From: Lelliottia sp. WAP21 | GTDB taxonomy: Bacteria > Pseudomonadota > Gammaproteobacteria > Enterobacterales > Enterobacteriaceae | Length of the DNA stretch: 64,000 bases | NCBI RefSeq assembly: GCF_020532665.2 | Contig: NZ_JAIWPG020000001.1 | Coordinates: 310,001-374,000 of the forward strand | Reading direction: 5' to 3' | In this document: one piece after another, positions 42,081 through 51,889 of the stretch | Position numbering within the stretch: position 1 is the stretch's first letter | Layout: each line of letters opens with the position of its first letter | Position numbers and translations under genes: made by a program | Notes under the pieces: model-generated | What the model was told of the DNA's origin: nothing | The model's database searches: none | The model's input: only the letters and a program-made list of their open reading frames with translations

Positions 42081-42103
42081 AATAAGTATGTTGTAACTAC
42101 TGA
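42081..42103 (+). other. Ter site (TerB-like replication fork trap)
   Basis: AATAAGTATGTTGTAACTA matches E. coli TerB for the first 19 positions; E. coli continues AAGT, here CTGA. G6, whose partner C6 flips into Tus, and the GTTGTAACTA core are intact. It lies 10 bp before the tus ATG, as in E. coli, where Tus also represses its own gene by binding here. By the known polarity, forks entering from the left (toward tus) are blocked. Confidence 0.92.
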
Positions 42104-42112
42104 GGGGGCTGC

Positions 42113-43042
42113 ATGGCGACTTACGATTTGATTGAACGGCTCAATTCAACCTTTGGAGACATTGAGCATGAACTGGCTACGCTTGCTGAACGCCTGCAAC
42201 GCTGTCGTCTGCTTGCCGCACGCGTATTCAGCCTGCCGGACGTCGTGAAAGGGGCGGAACATGATCCGCTCGACAGCATTGACGTGAAACAACACACCGG
42301 CCAGGAGGCGCTGGGGCTTGCCCTCCGACATTACCGACATCTTTTTATTCAGCAGCAATCTGAAAACCGCAGCAGTAAAGCGGCGGTACGCCTGCCGGGT
42401 GTGATTTGCCTGCAAACCCCTGCCGCCGAGCGGGAGCAGATCGAGCAGCAGATTGCCCATATCAATGATCTCAAAGCCACCTTCGAGAACATTGTCACCC
42501 GTGAATCCGGCCTGCCCCCCACGGCGCGTTTTGAGTGGGTGCATCGGCATTTACCCGGGCTTATCACCCTGAATGCCTATCGCACGTTGACCGCGCTGCG
42601 TCATCCGGCAACGCTGCGCTTCGGCTGGGCCAACAAACATGTCATTAAAAATTTCAGCCGGAACGAGGTGTTGTCCCTGCTGGAGAAAAGCCTGAAATCA
42701 CCGCGTACGGTTGCGCCGTGGTCACGGGAACAGTGGATAGAACGCCTGGAATCTGAATACCAGAGCATCGCAGCCCTGCCGGTGGAGGCGCGTCTGAAGA
42801 TCAAGCGTCCGGTGAAGGTCCAGCCCATCGCCCGCGTCTGGTATTCCGGGGAGCAAAAACAGGTGCAATATGCCTGCCCGACACCGCTCATTGCCTTATA
42901 TGATGCCGACCAGGGCGCCGTGATTCCGGATATCGGTGAGTTACTCAATTACGATGCGGAAAACGTTCAGCATCGTTATAAGCCCCAGGCGCAACCGCTG
43001 AAACTGATTATCCCGCGGTTGCACCTGTATGTGGCGGAGTGA
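42113..43042 (+). CDS. tus: Replication terminus site-binding protein Tus
   Basis: Monomeric Ter-binding protein of 309 residues, the E. coli length. It stops DnaB helicase at Ter sites in one direction only. Highly conserved parts are [20 protein letters not shown] (about 71-90), [20 protein letters not shown] (about 140-159, with the C6-pocket residues such as H144) and [15 protein letters not shown] (about 224-240). The gene lies directly behind its own Ter site, and its stop abuts the convergent fumC. Confidence 0.97.
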   Translation: MATYDLIERLNSTFGDIEHELATLAERLQRCRLLAARVFSLPDVVKGAEHDPLDSIDVKQHTGQEALGLALRHYRHLFIQQQSENRSSKAAVRLPGVICLQTPAAEREQIEQQIAHINDLKATFENIVTRESGLPPTARFEWVHRHLPGLITLNAYRTLTALRHPATLRFGWANKHVIKNFSRNEVLSLLEKSLKSPRTVAPWSREQWIERLESEYQSIAALPVEARLKIKRPVKVQPIARVWYSGEQKQVQYACPTPLIALYDADQGAVIPDIGELLNYDAENVQHRYKPQAQPLKLIIPRLHLYVAE

Positions 43043-44437
43043 TTATTTCAGGCTGCCGACCATCTCTTCCGGACGGACCCAGCGGTCAAATTCGTCCTCG
43101 GTCAGATAGCCCAGCGCCAGCGCCGAGGCCTTCAGGGTCAGCCCCTCTTTGTGGGCTTTTTTGGCAATTTCCGCGGCCTTGTCGTAACCGATATGGGTAT
43201 TGAGGGCGGTCACCAGCATCAGAGATTCATTCAGAAGCTGGTCGATGCGTTCGCGGTTCGGTTCAATCCCGACCGCGCAGTGCTCGTTAAAGCTCTCCAT
43301 CCCGTCTGCAAGCAGGCGCACCGATTGCAGGAAATTATGGATGACCATCGGGCGATAGACATTCAGTTCAAAATTACCCGACGCGCCCCCCATATTCACT
43401 GCCACATCATTTCCCATCACCTGACAGCAGAGCATGGTCATGGCTTCACACTGGGTCGGGTTGACCTTACCCGGCATGATGGAGCTTCCCGGCTCATTTT
43501 CGGGAATGCTGATTTCGCCGATCCCGCAGCGCGGACCGGAGGAGAGCCAGCGCACGTCGTTGGCGATTTTCATCAGGGATGCCGCCAGCCCTTTCAGCGC
43601 ACCATGGGCATGAACCAGGGCGTCACAGGTTGCCAGCGCTTCAAATTTATTGGGGGCCGTGACGAAAGGCTGGTGGGTAATATCAGCGAGTTCTTTAGCC
43701 ACGCGCACGGCATATTCCGGATGGGTATTAAGACCGGTACCCACCGCCGTCCCGCCCAGCGCCAGCTCAGCCAGATGCGGCAGGCTGTGGTCAATATGCC
43801 TGAGATTATGTTCCAGCATTGCCACCCAGCCAGAAATCTCCTGGCCCAGCGTCAGCGGCGTGGCGTCCTGCAGATGAGTACGGCCAATTTTGACGATATC
43901 GGCAAATGCCTCCGCTTTGGCAGAAAGCGTCTCCCTGAGGACATTCAGTTGGGGAAGCAGGTGTTTGCGCACGGCAATCAGTGCCGCAACGTGCATTGCG
44001 GTCGGGAAGACATCATTCGAGCTTTGGCTCTTATTGACATCATCATTGGGGTGCACCATGCGCTCCATCCCGCGCACGCCGCCCAGCAGTTCGCTGGCGC
44101 GATTGGCCAGCACTTCGTTCATGTTCATGTTGCTCTGGGTACCGGAACCGGTTTGCCAGATGGCGAGGGGAAATTCGTCCACGTGTTTATCTGCCAGCAC
44201 CTCATCCGCCGCACGAATAATGGCCGTGGCTTTTTCCGGGGCCAGCAACCCTAAATCCTGGTTTACCTGCGCTGCGGCGCGCTTGGTGAGCGCCAGCGCG
44301 TGGATGAGCGTGACGGGCATTTTCTCGGTAGAAATGCGGAAATGCTCCAGAGAGCGCTGGGTTTGCGCGCCCCACAGCTTGTCAGCCGGGACGTCAATGG
44401 CGCCCATAGAATCTTTCTCGCGACGATGCGTTGTCAT
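43043..44437 (-). CDS. fumC: Class II fumarase FumC
   Basis: Oxygen-stable, iron-independent fumarase of 464 residues, TCA cycle, cytoplasmic homotetramer. The signature [16 protein letters not shown] (about 317-332) includes the mobile catalytic serine loop. Other active-site regions are [14 protein letters not shown] (about 97-110) and [16 protein letters not shown] (about 184-199). I chose the ATG at 44437 with AAGGAG upstream; the open frame reaches 12 codons more. In E. coli fumC is induced by SoxRS and by iron limitation and follows fumA, as here. Confidence 0.97.
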   Translation of the reverse strand: MTTHRREKDSMGAIDVPADKLWGAQTQRSLEHFRISTEKMPVTLIHALALTKRAAAQVNQDLGLLAPEKATAIIRAADEVLADKHVDEFPLAIWQTGSGTQSNMNMNEVLANRASELLGGVRGMERMVHPNDDVNKSQSSNDVFPTAMHVAALIAVRKHLLPQLNVLRETLSAKAEAFADIVKIGRTHLQDATPLTLGQEISGWVAMLEHNLRHIDHSLPHLAELALGGTAVGTGLNTHPEYAVRVAKELADITHQPFVTAPNKFEALATCDALVHAHGALKGLAASLMKIANDVRWLSSGPRCGIGEISIPENEPGSSIMPGKVNPTQCEAMTMLCCQVMGNDVAVNMGGASGNFELNVYRPMVIHNFLQSVRLLADGMESFNEHCAVGIEPNRERIDQLLNESLMLVTALNTHIGYDKAAEIAKKAHKEGLTLKASALALGYLTEDEFDRWVRPEEMVGSLK

Positions 44438-44571
44438 TACTTTCTCCTTGATAACAATAGTGGAATTGCTCACATGCTGAAGAGATAAGTATTGATGGCT
44501 TATGAATTACTGCCTGGCGCTTTGTGCGCTCTTTTTCTCAGGCGACGTTTCATTTACACGGGCCAGGGGAT

Positions 44572-44601
44572 GGAGGCCGGGTCAGCAAGGCGCTGCCCGG
44601 C
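44572..44601 (-). repeat. REP-like palindromic unit between fumA and fumC
   Basis: On the minus strand GCCGGG-CAGC-GCCTT-GCTG-A-CCCGGC is followed by CTCC. This is the shape of enterobacterial REP units (GCCGGG...CCCGGCCTAC). It lies 9 bp after the fumA stop, the usual place for REPs that stabilise upstream mRNA. There is no T-run. Confidence 0.65.
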
Positions 44602-44609
44602 GTTTTAAG

Positions 44610-46256
44610 CTATTTCACACAGGCCGCGCACTGCGAGGACTGGATCTGTTTGAAGAAGTCATTGCCTTTGTCGTCCACAAGGATAAACGCCGGGAAATCT
44701 TCCACTTCAATTTTCCAGATCGCTTCCATACCCAGTTCAGGATATTCCACGCATTCCAGACTCTTAATACTGCCCTGCGCCAGTACCGCCGCCGGGCCGC
44801 CAATGCTGCCCAGGTAGAATCCACCGTGCTTGTGGCACGCGTCGGTGACCTGCTGACTCCGGTTACCTTTTGCCAGCATGATCATACTGCCGCCGTGAGC
44901 CTGCAGCTGATCAACGTAGGAGTCCATACGCCCCGCCGTGGTAGGCCCCAGTGAACCGGAGGCGTAGCCTTCCGGGGTCTTCGCCGGGCCAGCGTAGTAG
45001 ATAGGATGATCTTTGATGTACTGCGGCAACCCTTCGCCGTTGTCCAGGCGTTCTTTGAGTTTCGCATGGGCAATATCGCGACCAACGATAATGGTGCCGT
45101 TGAGGGACAGACGCGTTGACACTGGGTACTGCGACAACTGGGCCAGGATATCGCTCATCGGACGATTCAGATCAACGTGAACCGCTTCGCCCTCGCCTGC
45201 CTGACGCAATGCTTCAGGAATATATTTACCCGGGTTGTTTTCCAGCTTTTCGATCCAGATACCGTCACGGTTGATCTTCGCTTTGATATTACGATCCGCC
45301 GAGCAGGACACGCCCATCCCCACCGGACACGAAGCCCCGTGACGAGGAAGACGGATCACGCGGATGTCATGAGCAAAATATTTTCCGCCAAACTGCGCAC
45401 CGAGACCCAGATTCTGCGCTTCGGTTAACAGCTCTTGCTCAAGCTGAACGTCACGGAAGGCCTGACCGTGTTCGTTTCCTTCTGTCGGCAGCCCGTCATA
45501 ATACTTCGTGGAGGCCAGCTTAACGGTTTTCAGGGTGCTTTCAGCAGACGTTCCACCGATAACAAAGGCAATATGGTATGGCGGACAGGCTGCGGTACCC
45601 AGCGTACGCATTTTTTCCACCAGGTAGTTTTTAAGCTTACCAGGCGAAAGCAGGGCTTTCGTCTCCTGATAGAGATAGGTCTTGTTCGCCGACCCGCCCC
45701 CTTTAGCGATGCAGAGGAACTTATACTCGTCACCGTCCACGCTATAGAGGTCAATTTGCGCAGGCAGATTGGTGCCGGTATTGACCTCTTTGTACATGTC
45801 CAGCGCCGCATTTTGCGAATAACGCAGGTTATCTTCGATGTAGGTGTTGTACACACCGTGCGCCAGCGCCGCTTCATCGCCACCACCGGTCCAGACGCGC
45901 TGGCCTTTTTTACCGGTAATGATCGCGGTGCCGGTATCCTGACAGGTCGGCAAGATGCCTTTTGCCGCGATGTCGGAGTTGCGCAGGAACTGCAGGGCAA
46001 CGTACTTGTCGTTTTCGCTGGCTTCAGGATCGCTCAGGATGTCCGCCACCTGCTGCTGATGCGCCGGGCGTAACATGAAAGAGGCATCATGAAACGCGTG
46101 CTGCGCCAGAAGCGTGAGCGCCTGAGGATCGACTTTCAGGATCTCCTGCCCCTCAAACTCCGAGACAGAGACGTGATCGCGGGTTAACAGATAATACTCA
46201 GTGTGATCCTTGCTCAGAGGGAAAGGATCCTGGTAATGAAAGGGTTTATTCGACAT
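44610..46256 (-). CDS. fumA: Class I iron-sulfur fumarase FumA
   Basis: Oxygen-sensitive [4Fe-4S] fumarase of 548 residues, the E. coli length, the main aerobic TCA enzyme. The cluster ligands are expected at C105 (LPTCQDTG), C224 (TAACPPYH) and C318 ([16 protein letters not shown] region). The class I fumarase C-terminal part ([19 protein letters not shown]) is intact. It is followed by a REP-like unit and fumC. FumB is a close paralogue, but the position beside fumC supports FumA. Confidence 0.96.
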   Translation of the reverse strand: MSNKPFHYQDPFPLSKDHTEYYLLTRDHVSVSEFEGQEILKVDPQALTLLAQHAFHDASFMLRPAHQQQVADILSDPEASENDKYVALQFLRNSDIAAKGILPTCQDTGTAIITGKKGQRVWTGGGDEAALAHGVYNTYIEDNLRYSQNAALDMYKEVNTGTNLPAQIDLYSVDGDEYKFLCIAKGGGSANKTYLYQETKALLSPGKLKNYLVEKMRTLGTAACPPYHIAFVIGGTSAESTLKTVKLASTKYYDGLPTEGNEHGQAFRDVQLEQELLTEAQNLGLGAQFGGKYFAHDIRVIRLPRHGASCPVGMGVSCSADRNIKAKINRDGIWIEKLENNPGKYIPEALRQAGEGEAVHVDLNRPMSDILAQLSQYPVSTRLSLNGTIIVGRDIAHAKLKERLDNGEGLPQYIKDHPIYYAGPAKTPEGYASGSLGPTTAGRMDSYVDQLQAHGGSMIMLAKGNRSQQVTDACHKHGGFYLGSIGGPAAVLAQGSIKSLECVEYPELGMEAIWKIEVEDFPAFILVDDKGNDFFKQIQSSQCAACVK

Positions 46257-46456
46257 TGTGCTCTCACTTACAACTTTGCTGATTATGATTCAGGCAGATC
46301 TTCCGTTTGCCCTGCTTAAAAGCGAGTTGGCTTATCCTACACAATTTTTTAACAAAAACTGAGACTAGTACGACTTTTTGCACGCGCAGGTTACTTCCGT
46401 CCGGTTTATTGCTTTAATACGGGCAGTTAATTCCACATTTGAAGCAGGGCTTGATA

Positions 46457-47632
46457 ATGCAAAAACTCATCAACTCAGTGCAAAACTACGCCTGGGGAAG
46501 TAAAACTGCGTTAACGGATCTCTACGGTATCGCCAACGACAACCATCTGCCGATGGCAGAGTTATGGATGGGCGCACACCCGAAGAGCAGCTCAAAAATT
46601 GAAGACGCCAGCGGCCAGGTTCGTTCACTGCGTGACGTCATCGACGCCGATAAAACGGCGTTGTTAGGTGAGAAAGTCGCCCGTCGTTTTGGAGAACTGC
46701 CCTTCCTGTTTAAGGTACTTTGTGCCGATCAGCCGCTCTCTATTCAGGTTCATCCGAATAAAAAAGCCTCTGAACTGGGTTTTGCGAAAGAGAACGCGGC
46801 GGGTATCCCCCTCGATGCCGCTGAGCGTAACTACAAAGACCCTAATCACAAGCCAGAACTGGTTTTCGCCCTCACGCCGTTCCTGGCGATGAATGCGTTC
46901 CGCGAATTTTCAGAGATCGTCTCGTTGCTGCAGCCGGTGGCCGGGGCACATAAAGCGATTGCCCACTTCCTGGAAAATCCGGATGCCGCAGGTCTTAGCC
47001 AACTGTTTGCCAGCCTGCTTAATATGCAGGACGGGGATAAATCCCACGCGCTGGCGGTACTGAAAGCGGCGTTAAACAGCCAGCAAGGCGAGCCCTGGGA
47101 GACCATTCGTCTGATCGCTGAGTTTTATCCTGAAGACAGTGGTCTCTTCTCCCCGCTGCTGCTGAACGTGGTGAAATTAAACCCGGGCGAGGCGATGTTC
47201 CTGTTTGCTGAAACCCCGCACGCCTATTTGCAGGGCGTGGCGCTGGAGGTCATGGCAAACTCAGATAACGTGCTGCGTGCGGGTCTGACGCCAAAATACA
47301 TCGACATCCCTGAGCTGGTCGCCAACGTGAAGTTTGTTGCCAAACCTGCTGCCGAACTGCTGACGCAGCCGACCCAGAACGGTGCAGAGCTTGATTTCCC
47401 GATCCCGGTAGAGGATTTTGCCTTCTCCCTTCATCATCTCAGCGAAGAGGCCACCACCATTGCACAGGAGAGCGCAGCGATTGTTTTCTGTGTGGAAGGT
47501 AAAGCCGTATTACGCAAAGGCGAGCAGCAGCTGACGCTTGCGCCTGGCGAGTCGGCATTTTTATCGGCAAGTGACTCTCCAGTGGCGATAAGCGGCCAAG
47601 GCCGGGTGGCACGAGTTTTCAATAAGCTTTAA
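46457..47632 (+). CDS. manA: Mannose-6-phosphate isomerase ManA
   Basis: Zinc-dependent type I phosphomannose isomerase of 391 residues, interconverting mannose-6-P and fructose-6-P for mannose use and GDP-mannose synthesis. The zinc ligands are in LSIQVHPNK (Q97, H99), NHKPELVFAL (E134) and AETPHAYLQG (H255), with GVALEVMANSDNVLRAGLTP behind. I chose the ATG at 46457, giving MQKLINSVQNYAWGSKTALT as in E. coli; a frame extension of six codons exists. A terminator lies between it and ydgA. Confidence 0.97.
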   Translation: MQKLINSVQNYAWGSKTALTDLYGIANDNHLPMAELWMGAHPKSSSKIEDASGQVRSLRDVIDADKTALLGEKVARRFGELPFLFKVLCADQPLSIQVHPNKKASELGFAKENAAGIPLDAAERNYKDPNHKPELVFALTPFLAMNAFREFSEIVSLLQPVAGAHKAIAHFLENPDAAGLSQLFASLLNMQDGDKSHALAVLKAALNSQQGEPWETIRLIAEFYPEDSGLFSPLLLNVVKLNPGEAMFLFAETPHAYLQGVALEVMANSDNVLRAGLTPKYIDIPELVANVKFVAKPAAELLTQPTQNGAELDFPIPVEDFAFSLHHLSEEATTIAQESAAIVFCVEGKAVLRKGEQQLTLAPGESAFLSASDSPVAISGQGRVARVFNKL

Positions 47633-47690
47633 GGGCTTACTGAATTTTCCACCAACTCTTGCTAAGCTAGACAGAGCTTTGTTTACCTCA

Positions 47691-47720
47691 CCAGGCGGTT
47701 TTACCGCCTGGTTTCATTTT
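47691..47720 (+). terminator. Rho-independent terminator after manA
   Basis: CCAGGCGG, loop TTTTA, CCGCCTGG, then TTTCATTTT. It lies 58 bp after the manA stop and just before ydgA. Confidence 0.85.
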
Positions 47721-47733
47721 AGGGATAATCACA

Positions 47734-49278
47734 ATGAAAAAATCAGTCGTAGCGGTGGGTGTTATTGTTGCATTAGGCATCGTCTGGACGGGCGCTGCCT
47801 GGTTCACCGGGAAACAGCTGGAAAATCGTCTGGGCGAAATGGTAGCCCAGGCTAACAGCGAGCTGAAGCGCAGCGCGCCTGAGGCCGGGCTGGAGCTGAG
47901 CTACCAGAATTACCAGCGCGGCGTGTTCACAAGCCATTTTCAGACGGTTGTGAAACCTGTAGCCGGTGCGCAGAATGGCTGGCTCAAAGCGGATCAAAGC
48001 GTGGTCTTCAATGAAGTGGTCGATCACGGCCCGTTCCCGCTGGCGCAGCTTAAGCATTTCAACCTGATCCCATCTATGGCGTCGGTGAAATCAACGCTTG
48101 TGAAAACCGAGACCACGCAACCTCTGTTTGATCTGGCGAAAAATGAATCCCCGATGGTCATCGATACCCGTATTAGCTACGCCGGTGATACCCGATCAGA
48201 CATCGCCCTGAAAGCGCTGAATTACGAAAAAGGGGATGAAAAAGTCACCTTTAGCGGCGGTAACTTTACGCTGGATGCGGATCGCGAAGGGAAGGTTTTC
48301 TCTCTGACCGGCGATGCGGAAAGTGGCCTGATCAATGCTGTTAATGAATACGGTCAAAAGGTTCAACTGACCTTTAATAACCTGAAAGCGGACGGCAATA
48401 GCCGCCTGACCAGCTTTGATGAGCGTATCGGCGACCAGAAACTGAGTCTCGATAAGCTGGCCGTGTCTGTTGAAGGCAAAGAGATGGCCGTGCTGGAAGG
48501 GATGGATCTGAAAGGGACCTCAGATGTCTCCAAAGATGGCAAAAGCATTAACAGCCAGCTTGATTACACCCTGAACAGCCTGAAAGTGCAGAGCCAGGAT
48601 CTGGGTTCCGGTAAGCTGACCGTGAAAATTGGCAATATCGACGGGCAGGCGTGGCATCAGTTTAGCCAGCGATATACCCAGCAAAGCCAGGCAGCCCTTG
48701 CCGACAAAGCGTTGATGGACAAAAACCCGGAGCTGTATCAACAAAAAGTGATGGATGCCTTCTTTGGCAACCTGCCGCTGCTGCTGAAGGGGGAGCCGGT
48801 GATCACCATCGCTCCTCTAAGCTGGAAAAACAGCAAAGGCGAAGCCAACTTTAACCTGTCACTGTTCCTGAAAGATCCGGCGACCGCAACCGGTGACGTG
48901 CAGACCCTGGCACAGCAAGTGGATCGCAGTGTGAAATCGCTGGAGAGTAAACTGACCATTCCGGTGGATATGGCGACCGAGCTGATGACCAAGGTGGCCA
49001 AACTGGAAGGCTATAACGAAGCCGATGCCGGTAAGCTTGCCAGTCAGCAGGTTAAAGGCATGGCGGCAATGGGCCAGATGTTCCGCATCACCACGCTGGA
49101 AGACAACGTGGTTGGGACCAGCCTGCAATATGCAAATGGTCAGGTCACCCTGAACGGCCAAAAAATGCCGCTTGAAGAGTTTGTCGGCATGTTTGGTATG
49201 CCGACGCTAGGTATGCCTGAGCCGGCTGTTCCTGCAACACCTGCTCTCCCCGCAACACCCGCCGTACCGCAACAGTAA
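47734..49278 (+). CDS. ydgA: DUF945-family envelope protein YdgA
   Basis: Protein of 514 residues of the YdgA/DUF945 family. An N-terminal signal or anchor segment (MKKSVVAVGVIVALGIVWTG, then AAWFTGKQLE) precedes a long beta-rich periplasmic region with many KVTFSGG- and LTFNNL-like strands, consistent with the repeat-beta-taco/AsmA-like architecture. The C-terminus is a short low-complexity proline/alanine tract (PATPALPATPAVPQQ) that makes it slightly longer than E. coli YdgA (502). Found in membrane fractions in E. coli; function unknown. Confidence 0.93.
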   Translation: MKKSVVAVGVIVALGIVWTGAAWFTGKQLENRLGEMVAQANSELKRSAPEAGLELSYQNYQRGVFTSHFQTVVKPVAGAQNGWLKADQSVVFNEVVDHGPFPLAQLKHFNLIPSMASVKSTLVKTETTQPLFDLAKNESPMVIDTRISYAGDTRSDIALKALNYEKGDEKVTFSGGNFTLDADREGKVFSLTGDAESGLINAVNEYGQKVQLTFNNLKADGNSRLTSFDERIGDQKLSLDKLAVSVEGKEMAVLEGMDLKGTSDVSKDGKSINSQLDYTLNSLKVQSQDLGSGKLTVKIGNIDGQAWHQFSQRYTQQSQAALADKALMDKNPELYQQKVMDAFFGNLPLLLKGEPVITIAPLSWKNSKGEANFNLSLFLKDPATATGDVQTLAQQVDRSVKSLESKLTIPVDMATELMTKVAKLEGYNEADAGKLASQQVKGMAAMGQMFRITTLEDNVVGTSLQYANGQVTLNGQKMPLEEFVGMFGMPTLGMPEPAVPATPALPATPAVPQQ

Positions 49279-49284
49279 TCCTGT

Positions 49285-49309
49285 CGCCCCTCTCTGGAGG
49301 GGCGTTTTC
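49285..49309 (+). terminator. Rho-independent terminator after ydgA
   Basis: GCCCCTC, loop TCTG, GAGGGGC, GTTTTCT. It begins about 7 bp after the ydgA stop. Confidence 0.85.
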
Positions 49310-49471
49310 TGACGTTATCCTCCCTGGCGAAATCGCGCCTGCTTCCTATGGTTTTCCTGAAGAAAGGGTTTGTATAATACGGCCTCATTTTTCAGCGGAA
49401 CCCTTGCGTCGTATGTCTGTCTATTTTTCTCTTTGCCGTCCGCTGACCTTTTTTTATGGGTTTCCCATCGC

Positions 49472-50677
49472 ATGATGATGGTCTCCACCCGCCTGTTGCC
49501 GATGCCCCTCGTATCGCTGCTCTGCTCCGTATTATTAACCGGCTGTGGTAACGGCACGCTATCGCAGATGGATTTGCCCGTTAATCAAAATACCTCTTTC
49601 ACGGTAGGTGATTACGGGCACGGGATTGATCCTCTCGTCCACCAGTACATGCAGGAAAAACAGGTGAGTGGGATGGTCGTGGCAATTATTCAGAACAATG
49701 GCCCGGTCGAGTTTCACTGTTACGGGATAACGGATGATAAACATCGCTACCCCGTCACCCCTGACACGCTGTTCGCGCTCGGATCGTTGAGTAAAGGTGT
49801 CACTGCCGAGGTCACCACCCTGCTGGTCAACGAAGGCAAACTTAAGTGGACGGACACGCTTGAAACCTTGCTCCCGGCGAACACACCGTTAAGTGAAGAT
49901 GCCAGAAGGATCAGCCTGCTCCAGCTTGTCACCCATACTTCCGGTTTACCGCGACAACCCATGGACCTGCTGACCCTGGAGAATCTGCTGAGTTATTTCC
50001 GCTCGGGCGAGAATTTTTACTCCCGACTTGATGAGGATAGCGTGCTGAGTTATCTCGATGATTTCAGCGCCCCGACGTCCGCAGCACCTCAGTATTCCAA
50101 TCTTGGCTATGCCCTTGTGGGGTATATTTTGCACCGGCGCACCGGAGAGACCATTGAAGCGCTGGCGCAAAGAATGATCTTTACACCGTTAAAAATGACT
50201 CACAGCAGTTTTACCCCGGATGTCCTGCCGGCGTACGCTTATCGGGCTCTCGGTCACGCCGGGGACCAGCCGACGTTCATCCCGCGAGGCGAATTAACGC
50301 CCGACTGGGTGTTTCACCAGAATATGATCGGCGCGGCGAGTCTTTACAGCAGCGCCCGGGATCTGTCGACCTATGCCCGCGCGCACTTTACCTCAACGGG
50401 CGTGCCGCCTCTGGACAAAGCCTTTAAAGATGTCACGCACACCTACTATTACCGTCAGAAAGAAGCGGCCAATATCGCCTGGGTCAGCGATCGGTATGCC
50501 GACCGTAACATCATCTGGCAGGTTGGTTATATTGGCGGATACTCAAGTTACATTGGTTTCGACAACGTGAACCAGAATGCCGTGGTGGTGCTGCAAAACA
50601 GCTTTAACTGGAGCAACTATATTGGCCATAGCATTCTGACGCGGCTGGCGGTGAAAACGGAAGGTAAGCGAAAATAA
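49472..50677 (+). CDS. Lipoprotein serine hydrolase, beta-lactamase/PBP-C (class C) fold
   Basis: Serine hydrolase of the beta-lactamase-related/AmpC-EstB superfamily, about 401 residues. The N-terminus is a lipoprotein signal with lipobox LLTGC, cysteine at about residue 25, so it is probably lipid-anchored in the envelope. The nucleophile motif SxxK is in LGSLSKGVTA, and YxN is YSNLGYA. The start is uncertain: three successive ATGs at 49472, 49475 and 49478 fit the lipobox, but no good ribosome binding site is seen and the frame extends to 49370. In E. coli the uid genes occupy this place. It may be a D-aminopeptidase, esterase or penicillin-binding protein. Confidence 0.75.
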   Translation: MMMVSTRLLPMPLVSLLCSVLLTGCGNGTLSQMDLPVNQNTSFTVGDYGHGIDPLVHQYMQEKQVSGMVVAIIQNNGPVEFHCYGITDDKHRYPVTPDTLFALGSLSKGVTAEVTTLLVNEGKLKWTDTLETLLPANTPLSEDARRISLLQLVTHTSGLPRQPMDLLTLENLLSYFRSGENFYSRLDEDSVLSYLDDFSAPTSAAPQYSNLGYALVGYILHRRTGETIEALAQRMIFTPLKMTHSSFTPDVLPAYAYRALGHAGDQPTFIPRGELTPDWVFHQNMIGAASLYSSARDLSTYARAHFTSTGVPPLDKAFKDVTHTYYYRQKEAANIAWVSDRYADRNIIWQVGYIGGYSSYIGFDNVNQNAVVVLQNSFNWSNYIGHSILTRLAVKTEGKRK

Positions 50678-50682
50678 CCGTC

Positions 50683-51711
50683 TTATTTCGCCAGAACCAG
50701 GCGCGCGGAGACAATTTGATGTCCACCCTGCACCTCTGATTTTTCAATACGTTGCATTATTTTTTCTGCCAGGGTATAGCCCATTTCGCGTGCTGGCGTG
50801 GTGGCCCAGACAATAGGTAAATCATCCAGCGCATTCTCACCGACATCGGCAAAGGCGCCCAACGAGACATGCTGGTCGAAAAAGGTTTCCACCCCGCCCT
50901 CACCGCTCTGTCGGCCCGCACGATGTAAACCAAACCAGGCACCCATCGCAATGATATCGTTATAACAAATCACCGCGCTAATCGTGGGACTGTTACGTAG
51001 CAGGGTCCCCATCGCCTCCGCGGCTTTTTTCTGACTGGACTCACATTCGACAACCCATTCGCTGTGGAACGGTAAACCATATTTTATCAGCGTGGCGCAA
51101 TACCCACCGACGCGTTCGGCGCGGGTGAGTGAAGAGCTTTTTCCGCCCAGCCACGCAATACGCTGATGACCCCGATGAATCAGATGTTCAGTCAGCATTT
51201 GTGCGGCCTGCATATTATCGGGACGCAAGGTGTCAGCCTCGTCGAGATAACTGGCCCGCGAAGCGAAGACCACCGGTACCCCTTTCTGTGCAGCCCGTTC
51301 ACACAATTCACTGCCAACCCCCGAGGCACCGGCAATAATCACGCCGTCCACGCCCTGGGTCAGGAGCATGTCCAGCCGGGACAGGAGTTGTTCAGGCTCG
51401 CGACCGCCATGCAACAAAAATACCATGCGTCCTTGCCTTTCCAGCGCCTCCGTGAGGCCTGCCGTCAGCTCAGCGTAAAAAGGTGACGTGAGATCGCGCA
51501 CTATCAAGCCTATGACGCCACTTTGCCCGCCGCGAAGCGACGCAGCCTGCCGGTTACGCACAAAGCCGAGTTGTTCAACGGCCTCGTTGACGCGCTGACC
51601 GGTGGCGGGAGAAATACGCCCTTTGCCACTCAGAACCAGCGATACCGTACTGACTGAAACCCCGGCCGCGAGCGCGACATCATTAATGGTGATTTTTTTT
51701 GCGACAGACAT
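50683..51711 (-). CDS. malI: LacI-family repressor MalI
   Basis: Repressor of malXY and of itself, 342 residues. The N-terminal helix-turn-helix ITINDVALAAGVSVSTVSLV and hinge TGQRVNEAVEQLGFVRN are LacI-type; the periplasmic-binding core follows. I chose the ATG at 51711 (MSVAKKITIND) as in E. coli (MATAKKITIHD); the frame is open 16 codons further up, but that part covers an operator. Two near-perfect MalI operators lie in the divergent promoter region. The natural inducer is not known. Confidence 0.96.
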   Translation of the reverse strand: MSVAKKITINDVALAAGVSVSTVSLVLSGKGRISPATGQRVNEAVEQLGFVRNRQAASLRGGQSGVIGLIVRDLTSPFYAELTAGLTEALERQGRMVFLLHGGREPEQLLSRLDMLLTQGVDGVIIAGASGVGSELCERAAQKGVPVVFASRASYLDEADTLRPDNMQAAQMLTEHLIHRGHQRIAWLGGKSSSLTRAERVGGYCATLIKYGLPFHSEWVVECESSQKKAAEAMGTLLRNSPTISAVICYNDIIAMGAWFGLHRAGRQSGEGGVETFFDQHVSLGAFADVGENALDDLPIVWATTPAREMGYTLAEKIMQRIEKSEVQGGHQIVSARLVLAK

Positions 51712-51741
51712 GAAGCGGCGTGACTCCCTGATATTCAATAC

Positions 51742-51757
51742 GGTAAAACGATTTATC
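51742..51757. promoter_or_regulatory. MalI operator at the malI promoter
   Basis: GGTAAAACGATTTATC, 13 of 16 positions of a dyad like the upstream perfect operator GATAAAACGTTTTATC. It lies 31 bp before the malI start and fits autorepression. Confidence 0.8.
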
Positions 51758-51820
51758 AATACGTTATCTTTATACTGCTAATTAAAGCACGGGAATGTGA
51801 TTTGGCGCTCACTAAAGTTT

Positions 51821-51836
51821 GATAAAACGTTTTATC
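51821..51836. promoter_or_regulatory. MalI operator at the malXY promoter
   Basis: GATAAAACGTTTTATC, a perfect 16-bp palindrome identical to the E. coli MalI operator. It lies 54 bp before malX. Confidence 0.92.
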
Positions 51837-51889
51837 TTTTCGCAGCATTGAAGCAGGTCATTATCGTTTAACTATTAAGGAGTCGTTTT

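Noticed and set aside
43151..44254. 367-codon open frame opposite fumC
   Set aside because: It is a shadow of the fumC coding sequence; its composition (many H, R, Q) is typical of a reverse frame.
51796..51813. CRP site upstream of malX
   Set aside because: TGTGA and TCACT half-sites are there but separated by 8 bases, not the usual 6. E. coli malXY is CRP-dependent, yet I cannot support this site.
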